DNA from: Selaginella tamariscina
Taxonomy: Eukaryota > Streptophyta > Lycopodiopsida > Selaginellales > Selaginellaceae
DNA: 64,000 bases
NCBI GenBank assembly: GCA_003024785.1
Contig: PUQB01000187.1
Coordinates: 1 to 64,000, forward strand
Direction of reading: 5' to 3'
How positions within the stretch are numbered: the stretch's first letter is position 1; each line of letters starts with the position of its first letter. This document shows, piece by piece, positions 1-11,599 of the stretch. The notes under the pieces were generated by a model. The model did not search any database. It was not told the DNA's origin and was given only the letters and a program-made list of their open reading frames with translations. A program made the position numbers and the translations under genes.

Positions 1-1120
1 ACACACATATAGAATACCTCATATCCTATAAAGTACAGGCTGAACTTGGAATCCGGAAAATCTAGGCACTTCATAAGCCTATGGCTATCACATAAAGAAA
101 GCTTAGTACATACACTATAGATAGATATATATATGTATGTGTGTGTGTGTATCTATGTTATATGTATGGATATATGTATATATAGATATGCAATACATAC
201 AAAAGAAAATTAACGCTAATATAAGATACATATGAATAAACAACCTGACGTCATTCCCAAAATAGGACTGTAGAAATCCAGGCTGACTTTAGGATCCTTG
301 ATTCGGTACATCTGAAAAAATATTGAAAACGTTAATTAAACCTGCAAACAATTAATTTAAGTAAAAAAATTGGGTTAGTTTTCACAATCCAACCCCCTTC
401 CTTAATCACAGTTAGCTAAGTTAATTATTCTTATGATTTTATATGCATTTAGAGAATATAAATTAAAGGTTAATGCTTCATTTATATACATAATTTGATA
501 TTTATAAGTTTTCTTTAAATATATTAATATTTACCAATTATTTATCGCTAATACAAAAGGGGGCTGGAGAGTGAAATCGTTCTAAAACACTAGACATTGC
601 ACGGACCCATCTTTTCACCTGCTATTGAAATGTATACACCATATATACATATTGTAACAATATGCACAATATGAAAAATGAAACTAGGAGATTTAAATCC
701 ATTAGAATTCACAAAATTTCTCAATAAGGAAGACGAAGCAAACGTTACATACGACACTCCTAAAAGCTATTACCTAACCCTAACCTCTCCTTAAACCCTG
801 ACGATTAATAACAAAGTAATCATTAAAAACAGTGTTAAGAACTTAACATCCTAAAGAGTTAGAAATATATTTTATCTAATTTTATTTATATATTTTAAAC
901 TAGTTTGAAATTTCACCCTATCAGATAATAATTACATATACATGTACTACATGCATATTATGCATATACAAGAACTTATATATGTGTGAAGAAACTCATC
1001 AAAAGCTTTCTCCCCAATCACATATATATAGGTGTATTTGTGTTAAGCATGACATGCTATAAACTCACCAAAAGTGCATATGCATGTTACATAAGCCCAT
1101 AATAAGAGCATATAGCTGCT
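1..1120 (-). pseudogene. GLX1 relic in U0 (exons 3 and 2 plus upstream region)
   Basis: Minus-strand exon 3 (about 12-75; [16 protein letters not shown] residues, 5' part altered) and exon 2 (about 248-312; YRIKDPKVSLDFYS-type residues) are recognisable from the GLX1 gene at 46920-48018. Upstream of them, exon 1 is mostly replaced by AT-rich DNA; only its leading bases survive near 589-620. The stretch 630-870 corresponds to the GLX1 5' leader region (48030-48420). The relic is cut by the window start and cannot encode an enzyme. Confidence 0.7.
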
Positions 1121-1763
1121 TATACATGAGTTCTTAATAAGCGATCTAATGGTGGAGATTCTTTTTCATAAAATATTTAGTAGTTTATAGATTAAACAAA
1201 AATAATTAATAAGATTATGAAGCCGTACTTACCTTCCTTGTATTCTTTTTAAAGACCTGGATTCATCCTTCCATTGAGTTGTTAATATTAATTTCAGTGA
1301 CATATAATTCCATTTTTACAATCTCGGTAAACTATATTGTTTACCTAGTGAAATAATAACTTTACCCAATAATCATATTATCTCTATAAACTTATTATTT
1401 ACCAAGATAACTAATAATAAAATTGACACCACTACAGAAACAATATTGGAAAGGAACTTTCACGACCTGGAACAAAGGTGTAAAGGGTAATCAAGTTTCT
1501 ATCAATTATACCTAGTAAATCATGTTATCTACCAAAATAACCATACTTTATCAATTTGAAATGGACACATTAATTTAAATTTTTATTCTTTTAATTTTAA
1601 AATAGATTTTAATTTGAGGTGCAATCATAGTTTATACACAAACACGTAAGTTTCTATTCAATAGGAATATTCAACAAATAGCAGAAAATGCAGTATAATT
1701 AAACAAAAATAATTATGAATTACCCATCTTGTGGTAACATTTTACCCTAAAGGAAATCTAGTG

Positions 1764-2576
1764 GTATCAAGCAATGCTAAGCCCTATTAGGGCAAGCCAT
1801 GGCAGGAACTGGTCAAGAAAGCAAGAGGAAACAGTATGGAAGGCGAGGCTATTCAAGAGGCGCCCTCAAACGGTGAGGGAGTTGTAGTATACAACACCCA
1901 ATCAAGCCACCTCCAGTTTATCTCCTTTGATGGCAAGCTCAGGAAGAGTCTTCAACACACACTTGAGTACATAGTATGGGAAGGTACCCTCTGGAAGTTC
2001 CCTCTGTCCCAGAGTGAGTCCTTCAGTTACTGGATGGATCTCAAGTGTCCCAAACGGGATGGCAGAGTGTGCCTTCTGAGGATCCCGACGTAACCTTCGG
2101 TACGGAACGGTATTGTCAAATGGTGGTATGACCTTCGCGTTCAGTGAGTGTAGTGGTCTCGTTCTGAAGTATGATACTATATCCAACACATGCGTTCCTA
2201 TAAGGGAAATTGAGGATATGTGTTTGATCAGGTCATTCGTAACAGTGGTACATTCGCTGTTTACTACGTAACAAGTTTGGGCATTATTACCAAGAGTTTT
2301 TTGGTTGTGCACCTCAGTATAGCAATTAAGATGATAGATGAGGCAGACGTACGAAGCAGTAAGGAGATGGATGAGTGTGATAATGTGCTAAACTCTAGTA
2401 AGATGGGGAAAGTGTTAGGGGATTATGTGTATGCAGTATGTGGGAATGGACAAGAGCTATGGGAAGGCAAGGTGTTAGTAAGGATAATATTCCTTGGAAA
2501 TTAGTGTTTACTGCAGAGCCAGGGAATGTTATTGTGCAAACTGTCTATGCTCGTTACTCAGTTTGCATCGGCTTAA
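1764..2576 (+). pseudogene. Kelch-like ORF copy U0a, frame-broken
   Basis: This stretch aligns with the 272-aa ORF at 15130-15948 from start to stop. Many one-base losses split it into short frames, such as 1836-2093 and 2220-2504. The initiation codon region has lost bases. It is followed directly by unrelated sequence (2589-3677) instead of the usual repeat continuation. Either a decayed copy or a low-quality stretch of assembly. Confidence 0.75.
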
Positions 2577-2588
2577 GTAAGGGAAGAG

Positions 2589-3677
2589 ATCTCGTTGCTT
2601 ATCCCTTCATCATTTAATTGTACATCATCCTTACAAGATTCAGAATATTGCATGCGCTGAAGAATTAATTCGGAACTGAAGCCAATAAAAATGATGATGA
2701 AAAAACTGAAGTGGCCCCATGGTAACGATGTTTTGAGCTGCATTATTATCCATTTCCTGCATGAACTCTGTCATTCTGACATGTGGCACAAGAAATTGTC
2801 GCCAAACCCTCTCTTACCTCATGCCAATGCTGAAAATCCATGTTCTCAATTGTTTTATTACATCTGCAAATGATAATTAGCTGACCTTAAAATTATCGAG
2901 GTATATTATTTACCTATTAATGTGTGACCCATGTTTGAACTAAAAGCTTCATTAATCCTTGAGAATTTATTTTCTGTACAAATATAAACGAAATATACAA
3001 AAATGCCTTATGTTACAATCATTTACAACTATTCGTCACTCTAAAGAACTCATAATAATTCTTCTTCGCTATTACCTTCTGAGTGAGGCGAAGAAGGTCT
3101 AAGCCGCTTGTGAGATTGTTCAAGATCTTCTGCATCTTTTATTGATGTTTCCATGGGTAATAGAGTGTGCGAATGTTCTGTACTCCTCGAGATAATTCCA
3201 ATCTAATATCTGATTAAAGTTCGTCCTCAAACTCCGACATTGAACAGATTCATCTTCAGAGCTATCGCACTTATCGGGAAGGAACTTTCTCAAATACTTT
3301 TTTATGGATTCGTTGGGGTAGCAGTTGAGAACCTATCTATCCACTTGTTCAGGTCCTTAACCATGGTCTTATTCTTTCAACGGCAAATACACATGTATGC
3401 CGAAGGTAACACTCCTTCAAGACGGACCCTAGTGCAGTAGTCAAAACCCATGCATCACTGTGAGGACCCTTGATCAATTGACAATGCTCCGTGCCGTTTG
3501 ACTTGTGATGTTTGAATAACGTACATTGCCGAATACGTCACTCTCACCTATCGGTGTATCGATGGAGGTTCAGGGCCGTTGGAGTGCAAACAGATGCCTG
3601 GCCAGTCATTTGGAAGTTTGAAACTGTTTGGCGCATTCCTAACAACCAAGTGAACAACCGAATCATGCACTTCGGGT
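2589..3677. other. 1.09-kb segment unique to U0, coding-like on the minus strand
   Basis: This segment interrupts the repeat and is not found in U1-U4. On the minus strand, around 3110-3275, there is an uninterrupted frame of about 50 codons rich in Cys, Ser, Asp and Glu (starting near PDKCDSSEDES). Between 3280 and 3660 further coding-like stretches appear in shifting minus-strand frames. I do not recognise the protein. No terminal repeats or target-site duplication were seen. It could be a captured host-gene fragment or transposon debris. Confidence 0.5.
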
Positions 3678-4105
3678 GTCTATGAATAACACACTTACTG
3701 GGTAAGCTCAATAGTTGCTTCATGCTGAAAGTCTAGCAAACCCGTTCTACTGGATCTTTTGGGGATCTTGCAACAGAATAAAATATAACTACATACAAAC
3801 ATCACATACATACATAATGTACACAACACACATAGAATACCTCATATCCTATAAAGTTGGAATCCAGAAAATCTAGGCGCTTCATAAGCCTATGGCTATT
3901 CACATAAAGAAAGCTTAGTACATACACAATATAGATATATATATATTGTATGTGTGTGTATCTATGTTTTATGTATGGATATATGTATATATAGATATGC
4001 AATACATACAAAAGAAAAATTAACGCTAATATAAGATATATATGAATAAACAACCTGACGTCATTCCCAAAATAGGACTAGAAATCCAGGCTGACTTTAG
4101 GATCC
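3678..4105 (-). pseudogene. GLX1 relic in U0 (exons 4, 3 and part of 2)
   Basis: Minus-strand GLX1 exon 4 (about 3698-3768), exon 3 (about 3840-3892) and the 3' part of exon 2 (about 4059-4105) are present. Exon 2 is cut at 4105, where the sequence jumps to the region upstream of the next kelch-like copy. The exon 3 match has lost about ten bases relative to other copies. Non-functional. Confidence 0.7.
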
Positions 4106-4722
4106 TAATGGTGGAGATTCTTTTCATAAATATTTAGTAGTTTTATAGATTAAACAAAAATAATTAAATATTATGAAGCCGTACTTACCTTCCTTGTATC
4201 TTTTTAAAGACCTGGATTTCATCCTTCCATTGAGTTGTTAATATCAATTTCAGTGACATATAATTCCATATTATTACAAATCTCGGTAAACTATATTGTT
4301 TACCTAGTGAAATAATAACTTTACCCAATAAATCATATTATCTCCATAAACTTATTATTTACCAAGATAACTAATAATAAAATTGACACCACTACAGAAA
4401 CAATATTGGAAAGGAACTTTCACGACCTAGAACAAAGGTGTAAATGGTAATCAAGTTTCTATCAATTATACCTAGTAATCATGTTATCTACCAAAATAAC
4501 CATACTTTATCAATTGAAATGGACACATTAATTTAAATTTTTTATTCTTTTAATTATTAAAATAGATTTTAATTTGAGATGCAATCATAGTTTATACACA
4601 AACACGTAAGTTTCTATTCAATAGAATATTCAACAAATAGCAGAAATGCAAGTATAAATTAAACAAAAATAATTATGAATTACCCATCTTGTGGTAACAT
4701 TTTACCCTAAAGGGAAATCTAG

Positions 4723-5551
4723 ATGGTATCTAAGCAATGCTACGCCCTGTTAGGGCAAGCCATGGGCAGGAACTGGTCAAGAAAGCAGAGGAAACAGTAT
4801 GGAAGGCGAAGGCTATTCAAGAGGTGCCTCAAACGGTGAGGGAGTTGTAGTATACAACACCCAATCAAAGCCACCTCCAGTTTATCTCCTTTGATGGCAA
4901 GCTCAGGAAGAGTCTTCAACACACACTTGAGTACAGTCATATGCGAAGGTACCCTCTGGAAGTTCCCTCTGTCCCGGAGTGAATCCTTCAGTTACCGGAT
5001 GGATCTCAAGTGTCCCAAACGGGAATGGCAGAGTGTGCCTTCTGAGGATCCCTGACGTAACCTTCGGGTACGGAACGGTATTGTCAAATGGTGGTATGAC
5101 CTTCGTGTTCAGTGAGTGTAGTGGTCTCGTTCTGAAGTATGATACTATGTCCAACACATGGGTTACTATAAGGGAAATTGAGGGATATGTGTTTGATTAG
5201 GTCATTCGTAACGGTGGTACATTCGCTTGTTTACTACGTAACAAGTTTGGGCATTATTACCAAGAGTTTTTTTGGTTGTGGCACCTCAGTATAGCATTAA
5301 GATGATAGATGAGGCGGGACGTACGGAGCAGTAAGGAGATGGATGAGTGTGATAATGTGCTAAACTCTAGTAAGATGGGGAAAGTGTTAGGGGATTATGT
5401 GTATGCAGTATGTGGGGAATGGACAAGAGCTATGGAAGGCAAGGTATTTAGTAAGGATAATATTCCTTGGAAATTAGTGTTTACTGCAGAGCCAGGGAAT
5501 GTTATTGTGCAAACTAGTCTATGCTCGTATACTCAGTTTGCATCGGCTTAA
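4723..5551 (+). pseudogene. Kelch-like ORF copy U0b, frame-broken
   Basis: Colinear with the 15130-15948 ORF from initiation codon to stop, but broken by several one-base changes (for example an extra T in the TTTTTTT run near 5265 and an extra base near 5317) and an in-frame stop near 5198. It keeps the KMGK segment present in U3 and in the flanking copy at 46.5 kb but deleted in U1 and U2. It lies 863 bp upstream of the broken U0 EXORDIUM-like copy, the same arrangement as in every unit. Confidence 0.78.
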
Positions 5552-6413
5552 GTAAGGGAAGAGAGAATTAAAGAGAATGTGAGGGGCAAAATTACTAAGA
5601 ATTGTGATGGATGTGTGTGTACAATACATTGTCATTTATAAATTTGTTCCCTTTCAATATTACGCCAACTTAAGTTATTAATTACTAATATAAAATAATA
5701 AATAATAATAAACTATAAAAAAAAAGCACTAAGCATCATTATTATTGAATATTGCATTTTTTAATAAAGAAAGTAGCAAATGGTATATTCTAGAATCACA
5801 CCAAGCCAATAATGAGTTAAGTAATAGTTGAATAAGTTCAATGAAAAGGAAGACGTCGGTTATAGGTGGTTTGTATATTTATGTACAAGTCTCATTGGAT
5901 AATGCATATCTCTATGATACCATCGTAGAAAGGTCTCGATTACTTCTAAGATACCTACACAAATGAATTCGTATGCCATAATAGGTATGTTAATTCAGTA
6001 AAGTATTTGTTCGATCGAATGCCGAAAATCAAATATCTCCTGTTAAATAAGTACTCAAGACCTTATATATTGATGAGACGAAACAAGCTCCACCAAAGTC
6101 TTGGAGAGGAGCGTCTTCTCATGGAAAGCTATGGTTGTGCCATATGCCCTCAATGGTCACCACCACGTGTACAGTTTTTTACAAACATAAGGTTTTTCAC
6201 ACAGTTCGTGACATCTAAGGAAAATGCGTACTACACCTATGTAAATACACACATTGCGTTTTTCATCTAGCCTTCCCGTTGAGTCGTATTTTAGGATGCG
6301 TGGAATTCACGGGTAAAACACCACGTTGTATAGCTCGTGCACGTGGTAAACCAATATAAGAGCCTATTGGTTGCCCTAGGGTTCACCTTTTCTTTCTTCC
6401 TTTTCATCTTCCT
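5552..6413. other. Spacer between kelch-like and EXORDIUM-like copies (U0), with EXORDIUM promoter
   Basis: AT-rich spacer conserved in every unit (15949-16813, 27198-28057, 38413-39278). Around 6007-6270 there is a 74-88 codon frame that differs in length and frame between copies; I do not recognise it and treat it as a relic. The last 110 bases hold the EXORDIUM-like promoter, with CACGTG at 6340-6345 and CCAATATAAG at 6351-6360. Confidence 0.55.
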
Positions 6414-7349
6414 ATGGCCTTCTTAATTTCTCTTTTTGGCAATCTTTCTCTGGCTCCATGTGATGCTAGATCTACACCACGGCCAGACAGCGGTAAGGTG
6501 ATAGTGAACCCTGATGTTGCTGTGAAGTACCACGGTGGCCCTGTCCTCTCTTCCGATATGCATTGTGTATGTTATTTGGTATGGAAAGTGGAAGAACGAG
6601 ACAAACAAGTTATAAGGGATTTTATCTCCTCAATCTGTACTCAGGAGCTAGTCACCCTTCAGTAGGCAAATTGGTGGGGAACTATCCGTATGTAACTGAC
6701 CAAGCTGGTGTCACAGCTAACGTGATTGTTGAAAAGGAGTACAACGCTCTCTACTCTCATGGATCCAGTCTGACTAGAGAGGGCTTACAAGAGGTTGTAA
6801 GAGTGCACTTGTGGAGAACAAGGGTACCCTGCCAGTGGATCCCAATGGGGTTTACCTTGTACTCACCTCTGAAGACGTTCTCATGGAGGCATCTGCCGCG
6901 CAGTATGTGGTTTCATCTGTCTGGCTCTTATTTAGGACATAACCTGCTCATGCATGGGTGGGAAACTCGGGCACAAAAATGTACAGATGTGTGCTTTTCC
7001 CTTTGCACTTCCTCCCTACATGCGGAATGCCACCAAGGCATTGAAGCCACCCAATGGAAACGTGGGTATAGATGGAATGGTCATAGTAATTGGGCACGAG
7101 CTAGCTGAGGTGGCATCTGATCCGTTCACCAACGCTTGGTATGCAGGGGACGATCCAAGGTTTCCTAACGAAATTGCTGATGTTGTGCTTAGGTGTATAT
7201 GGAACCGGTGCTGGCAGCGGATATCCAGGAAGTGTCTTGACAGACGAGAAAGGCGCTAGTTACAATGTTAATGGTATCAATGGCTGCAGGTTTATGGTCC
7301 AGTGGCTATGGAACCCCATTGTAAAGGGTTGCTACGGTCCCAATGTTTG
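6414..7349 (+). pseudogene. EXORDIUM-like copy in U0, frame-broken
   Basis: Matches the 315-codon gene at 16814-17761 along its whole length. More than six small indels break the frame (for example near 6425-6450, 6565, 6715, 6810 and 7175), and the terminal TAG is lost because one base is missing after the last codon. The motif region GHELAEVASDP is intact in one frame near 7095. Promoter elements upstream are unchanged. Decayed copy or unpolished sequence. Confidence 0.8.
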
Positions 7350-8263
7350 GTTTCTCTATTATCTTTTCCATGATAAATATTTAATTTTTTCACATTCACT
7401 ATATAAAAATTAAAGAGCTCTTCATTTATGTTTGGAAAACGAATATTCTTATTTAAAAATTTTAAAATATTTTATTCAATATCATAACGTGGATTAACCT
7501 AGAGAAAATCATATATGGTTTAAAATAAATTGTATGTTCTTATACAATCTATATATTATGGAGCTTTAAGTTACATTAATTAATTAATAATAGGTTCTAT
7601 TAAAATAATATAACTTATACAAATACATTAAATGAATATTATATTATATAAATGTATAAAATAAACAAGAATATTTTAGGGGACATTAACAACAACAATA
7701 TATTAGGGCGACATAAAAAATATAAATTCATTTCATAATGGATTAAATTGAATCACTAATAACAAATTTATTGATGCTAGTGATAATTTTCAATTGAAAA
7801 TATAAGCTTGTAAATTATAATATTTTCATTTTGAATACTGGGAATTGTATTTCAAAATAAAAATTCCCACTATAGATTTTAGGTTTTACTGTTAAAGTTA
7901 ATAATGTTTTCTTATATAAATTTAACATACTAATATAGTATTCAAATGAAATATTTAAAACTGTACACAATGTGTAATGTGTGTTTATATATGTATATAA
8001 TATTAATCATATAATGCATAATGAAGAAATAATATAATAAAAAATTCAAACCATAGTTTAAATAAAAAGATTCAATCTCTTAAATTTGAATTTACAAGTG
8101 AAATAGGATCTACCCTATTAGAATATATTAATATACTTGTTGATGTCGAATAACTGAAAAGACTTAGGGCTCTTTGACCCGTAACAAACCCATAGAACAT
8201 GGATGCTTGAATGTTCTATGACAATGTTATAATGTATGGATGTTATAATGTAATGCTATAAAT
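7350..8263. other. AT-rich non-coding tail of U0
   Basis: Very AT-rich DNA downstream of the EXORDIUM-like copy; no gene seen. It matches 17762-18660 of U1 and then jumps, near 8250, straight to the start of the gag relic. About 850 bp that are present in U1-U3 (about 18660-19507) are therefore absent. A short duplicated ATGTTATAATG-type motif lies at the junction. Confidence 0.7.
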
Positions 8264-8282
8264 GCTAGAAAATAAAAAATTA

Positions 8283-9319
8283 TAGATAGTAGCTGGTAAT
8301 TCAATTTACGTGTCAATTGGCAGTAGAATTAAATGTCCTGACAAGAAGTGTGTCTAGTATAGGGATTGGTATTTGCAGTTGTTATAAGGTTTGCATATGT
8401 AATAAACATTATATAGATATGATTCAAAATTGGGTGACTATTGAGTTTACCACATGCTTGCTGAGGATGCCAAGATGTAAACTCAACACCTAGATGTTGT
8501 TCAGCCTCTTTTGCATGTAGAGTTTGCATAACATTGTGATTGGGCTCAAAGCCTCTCAATAGCCTTTACATAATGCTATAGTATGCAGATAGTGATTTAG
8601 TATTGGCACTTTTCCAAAGTTAATTGGGCTTGGTTTAGCTATTAGTTTATTACCCAAGTGGTTTGGTCCTCATAGACATGGTGCTTCTTATGACCTAAAA
8701 AAAGTGCCAATCCTTCCTCACGACCAGCTTCTTGTTCACAACCAACTTCACTTTTCAGGCCCAATGCTTTTGCATAACCAATTAGCTCTTGTCCCATTTT
8801 GTCAAAAGTTTTTGCGTTTGAAGTAGTGCAACCTAAGGTAGCCAAGCACGCCTTCTATGAGAAGAGTCTTGAGATTGTCCTTTGGCATCTTCGTACCCTG
8901 AATGCTCTCAATTTCATCCTTCACCGTTTCGATCCTACTGATATATTGCCTCACTGATTCTCTTTCATGCTACTCAAGTCCCAAGAACTTGGTTTTTAGG
9001 GAAAGGAAAGAAGCATTGCTCTCTTTACCCAAGGCGTTCTTGAGCTCCACCCAATTTTCTACAGCTAGATAACTCTGAAAATGAGCGCCAAGGCCCTTCC
9101 AAGAATTCCAATTGCTTTGGAATTCATTTCATCCCAATCATCCATTGCAACAGTTTCACTAAGTATCACAACTGCCGCAAGCCTTTCTCCATCATATAGC
9201 ACATGCTCTATTGCTGCCATCCAAAAAAGCCCTTACCATCGTAAATTTTCAGCATCTTCTTTAAAGACAAAGCCATCGCTTGCATCCACAATCTAGTCAA
9301 CCTAGTAGCTTTGATACTA
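8283..9319 (-). mobile_element. Degenerate Ty1/copia gag relic (U1)
   Basis: Read on the minus strand from 9300 down, the shifted frames spell a copia Gag (UBN2-type) pattern: a KIYDGKGFFGWQQ-like opening, an ETVAMDDWDEMNSKAIG-like block and a SVRQYISRIETVKDEIES-like block. Frameshifts and stops interrupt it, and no zinc knuckle, protease or polymerase was found. Just upstream, 9319-9308 on the minus strand reads TAGTATCAAAGC, which matches 10 of 12 bases of the plant initiator-tRNA primer-binding consensus TGGTATCAGAGC. This fits the start of an LTR element, although no LTR pair is visible. Dead element remnant. Confidence 0.65.
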
Positions 9320-9484
9320 TGTTAATTTTATGATAGCTTAGCAAAATGCATTAGCGTTCTTATTATGCAAATATGAAATAATGACAAAAGCTAAGTAAAG
9401 AACCCTAAAATCTGAACAGTTGTGACGCGTGTTGTTTGAGTGGCTGACGAGGACTGTATTCTCAACATAATATAATATTCTTAC

Positions 9485-9990
9485 AGTTTGTTGCATAATG
9501 TAGCCTATTCTAGCAGCATCAAGTTGCTCACATAGCCCAACATTATTCTTTGGTGACTCTTTTGCAATACTAAACATTGCACAAACTCCTCTTTTCACAC
9601 ATCTAGGTGTTGAGCCTACATCCTGACATCCAATGTTACCAGAGCATGTTTGTAGATGTTTGCTAACGCGTTCGCAAAACACGTTTACTCAATTTATTAA
9701 TATTTTTTTACCATTTAAAATCCCAGCATTTTAATAATTAAATATGCTAAAATATTTTAAATATTTAATTTTCTTCTTTTGTTACCATAGAACGCGTTCT
9801 CAAACGCGTTTATAACAATACCACTTGCACAATATGAAAAATGAAAATTGAGAGATTTAAATCCATTAGAATCCAAAACATTTCTCAAGCAGACAATACA
9901 TGCACCATTGACACTCCGAAAAGCTGTTACATGAACTCTGGATCTCTCAGTAATCTTATTGAAAATCAATAACTTAAGACCCTAGACAGT
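9485..9990 (-). pseudogene. GLX1 exon 1 and leader relic with inserted DNA (U1)
   Basis: Minus-strand exon 1 (9577-9485 from the ATG) encodes an MFSIAKESPKNNVGLCEQ-type start and ends in MQQT before an intact GTAAGA donor, like the flanking gene at 48018-47926. Upstream of it, foreign DNA with the MITE-like element (9664-9811) replaces GLX1 intron sequence. GLX1 leader homology resumes at about 9820-9990. The exon is orphaned: exons 2-3 are not found at the expected distance downstream. Confidence 0.68.
9664..9811. mobile_element. MITE-like 150-bp insert with ACGCGT-palindromic ends (U1)
   Basis: A very AT-rich core is bounded by two similar ends, AACGCGTTCGCAAAACACG at the left and AACGCGTTCTCAAACGCG at the right. 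Each end is itself partly palindromic (AACGCGTT, AAACGCGTTT), so they can be read as direct or inverted repeats. It sits inside GLX1-derived sequence that lacks it at the flanking locus (48040-48210). The size and ends suggest a miniature inverted-repeat element; no clean target-site duplication was identified. Confidence 0.45.
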
Positions 9991-10811
9991 TAGAAATATA
10001 TTTTATTTTATATATTTTAAAATAGTCTGAAAATTTTACACTATAAGATTATAATTACATATAAATGTACTACATGCATATGCATATACAAAGAACTTAT
10101 ATATGTGTGTGCTTAAATCATAAGCAGAGGAAATGCTAGAAACTTATCAAAAGCTTTCTCCCCAATCACATATATATATATAGAAGGTATATATGTGCTA
10201 TGCAGGACGTGCTAGAAACTCACCAGAAGTGCGTATGCATGTTGGGAACCCTTAAGAAGATCATATAGCTGCATATACATCAATTCCTAACGAAGCGATC
10301 CAATGATGGATATTAATTTATAGATTAAAAAAAATAATCAATAAAATTATGAAGCCATACCTTCCTTGTACTCTTTTTAATGACCTGGATTTCATCTTTC
10401 CATTGAGTTGTTAATATTAGTTTAAGTGACATATAACTTCATATTATTACAATCTCAGTAAATTATATTATCTACCCAGTGAAATGTCAAACAATATTGA
10501 AAAGGAACTTTCACGACTTAGAACAAAATGTCGAAGGTAATTGAGTTTCTATCAATTATACCTAGTAATCATGTTATCCACCAAAGTAACCATGAATATT
10601 TTAATTCAATCTTTTATCTTTTTTATTATTAAAATAAATTTTAATTTAAGATGCAATCGCAGTTTATACATAAACACATAAGTTTCTATCCAATAGGAAT
10701 ATTTGAAATACCTTCGTATTTGTGCAAATAGCAAAAAATGCAAGTATAAATTAAACAAAAACTAATTGCGAATTATTCTTCTTGTTGGTAATATTTTACC
10801 CTAAAGGGGGA

Positions 10812-10979
10812 ATGATACGGCCTATCAGGGCACACCATGGGCAAGAACTAATTAAGAAAGCGAAACCGTATGGAAGGCTAAGGATGTTCAAGAGGCACCC
10901 TCAGACAGTGAAGGATTTGTAGTATACAACACCCAATCAGTTTATATCCTTTGGTGGTAAGGAAGAGTCTTCAACACAC
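10812..10979 (+). pseudogene. Kelch-like 5' fragment fused to GLX1 tail (U1)
   Basis: Matches the first ~200 bases of the kelch-like ORF (15130-15340) with internal losses, including the initiation codon area. It stops at the CTTCAACACACT motif, where GLX1 intron/exon 4 sequence begins. Its upstream flank (10310-10800) is the same promoter-side sequence that precedes the full copies. Confidence 0.7.
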
Positions 10980-11084
10980 TGCAGGATTTATATTAATTAT
11001 TTGATGTGTGTACTCTGTATTGTCTTTATTACTACGATATATATACTTTAACTCTATGTATACATGTGCTTGTAAACACACGTA

Positions 11085-11599
11085 CTGGGTAAGCTCAATA
11101 GTTGCTTTCCTGCCCAAAGTCATGGAGATGTCATATAAATTCCGTATATAACCTCTGCAGGTGCAAAAGGGATTAGAAAAAAAATTTTCTTTCCATAAAT
11201 ATGTATATGAGTGCGTGCAAGGAACCCTGGTAGGGGCGTATGGAAGGGGTTGATAGTTTTGGGGAGACATGATAAGAATTTATGGTTTGTAGTATTATAA
11301 CGGACATGTTAAGTAAAAAACATAACATGTATGAAGTAGATTTAAAATAAATCTATAAATCTAAAGATAAATAATTGTTACTTACACACCATATTTAAAG
11401 GAGTTAATTTTTTTCTTAATTTTAGTTATATATATATTATAAATAAATAAATAAATATAGTAATAAGGGTTATAGTTGTATAAAATAACCCGTATACAAA
11501 GGGTTTTCTATAACATGTAATTGTGCAGATGATATATACCCCAGCCGAAAGTCTAGCGAAACCCATTCTACAGGGTTTCTTAGAGCATTCCACGGGATT
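11085..11599 (-). pseudogene. GLX1 exon 4 split by a ~420-bp insertion (U1)
   Basis: The 3' half of exon 4 (minus strand, GRKATIELT) lies at 11085-11118 and the 5' half (the VGFARLSAG side) at about 11539-11599. Between them are about 420 bases with no counterpart in the flanking gene, containing a TAAATAAATAAATAAATA run near 11440. A degraded exon 3 follows at about 11655-11705. The inserted segment is not recognised, and only a three-base GCC is shared at the two edges. Confidence 0.65.

Larger units (their letters stand above)
1..8263. repeat. Tandem array, partial and rearranged unit U0
   Basis: The first copy of the ~11.2-kb repeat enters at the window edge. Bases 1-2588 match the interval 13368-15960 of U1 (GLX1 relic plus kelch-like copy). 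A 1.09-kb unmatched segment follows. The GLX1/kelch part then starts again at about 3678 and runs into the EXORDIUM-like copy and AT-rich tail. U0 lacks the counterpart of about 13670-14507 at position 4105, and about 850 bp of the tail at 8250. It carries many more one-base differences than U1-U3 show among themselves, so it is either an older copy or a poorly assembled array edge. Confidence 0.85.

Noticed and set aside
3802..4053. Minus-strand ORF of 83 codons rich in Ile/Tyr/His
   Set aside because: It is a translation of TA/CA dinucleotide repeats and GLX1 intron sequence. The same applies to similar ORFs at 12939, 13250, 22772, 35929, 45224 and 63201.
9081..9296. Plus-strand 71-codon ORF beginning MSAKALPRIPIALEF, perfectly conserved in four units
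   Set aside because: It lies antisense to the copia gag relic, where the minus strand has recognisable Gag features. Conservation reflects recent duplication, not selection.
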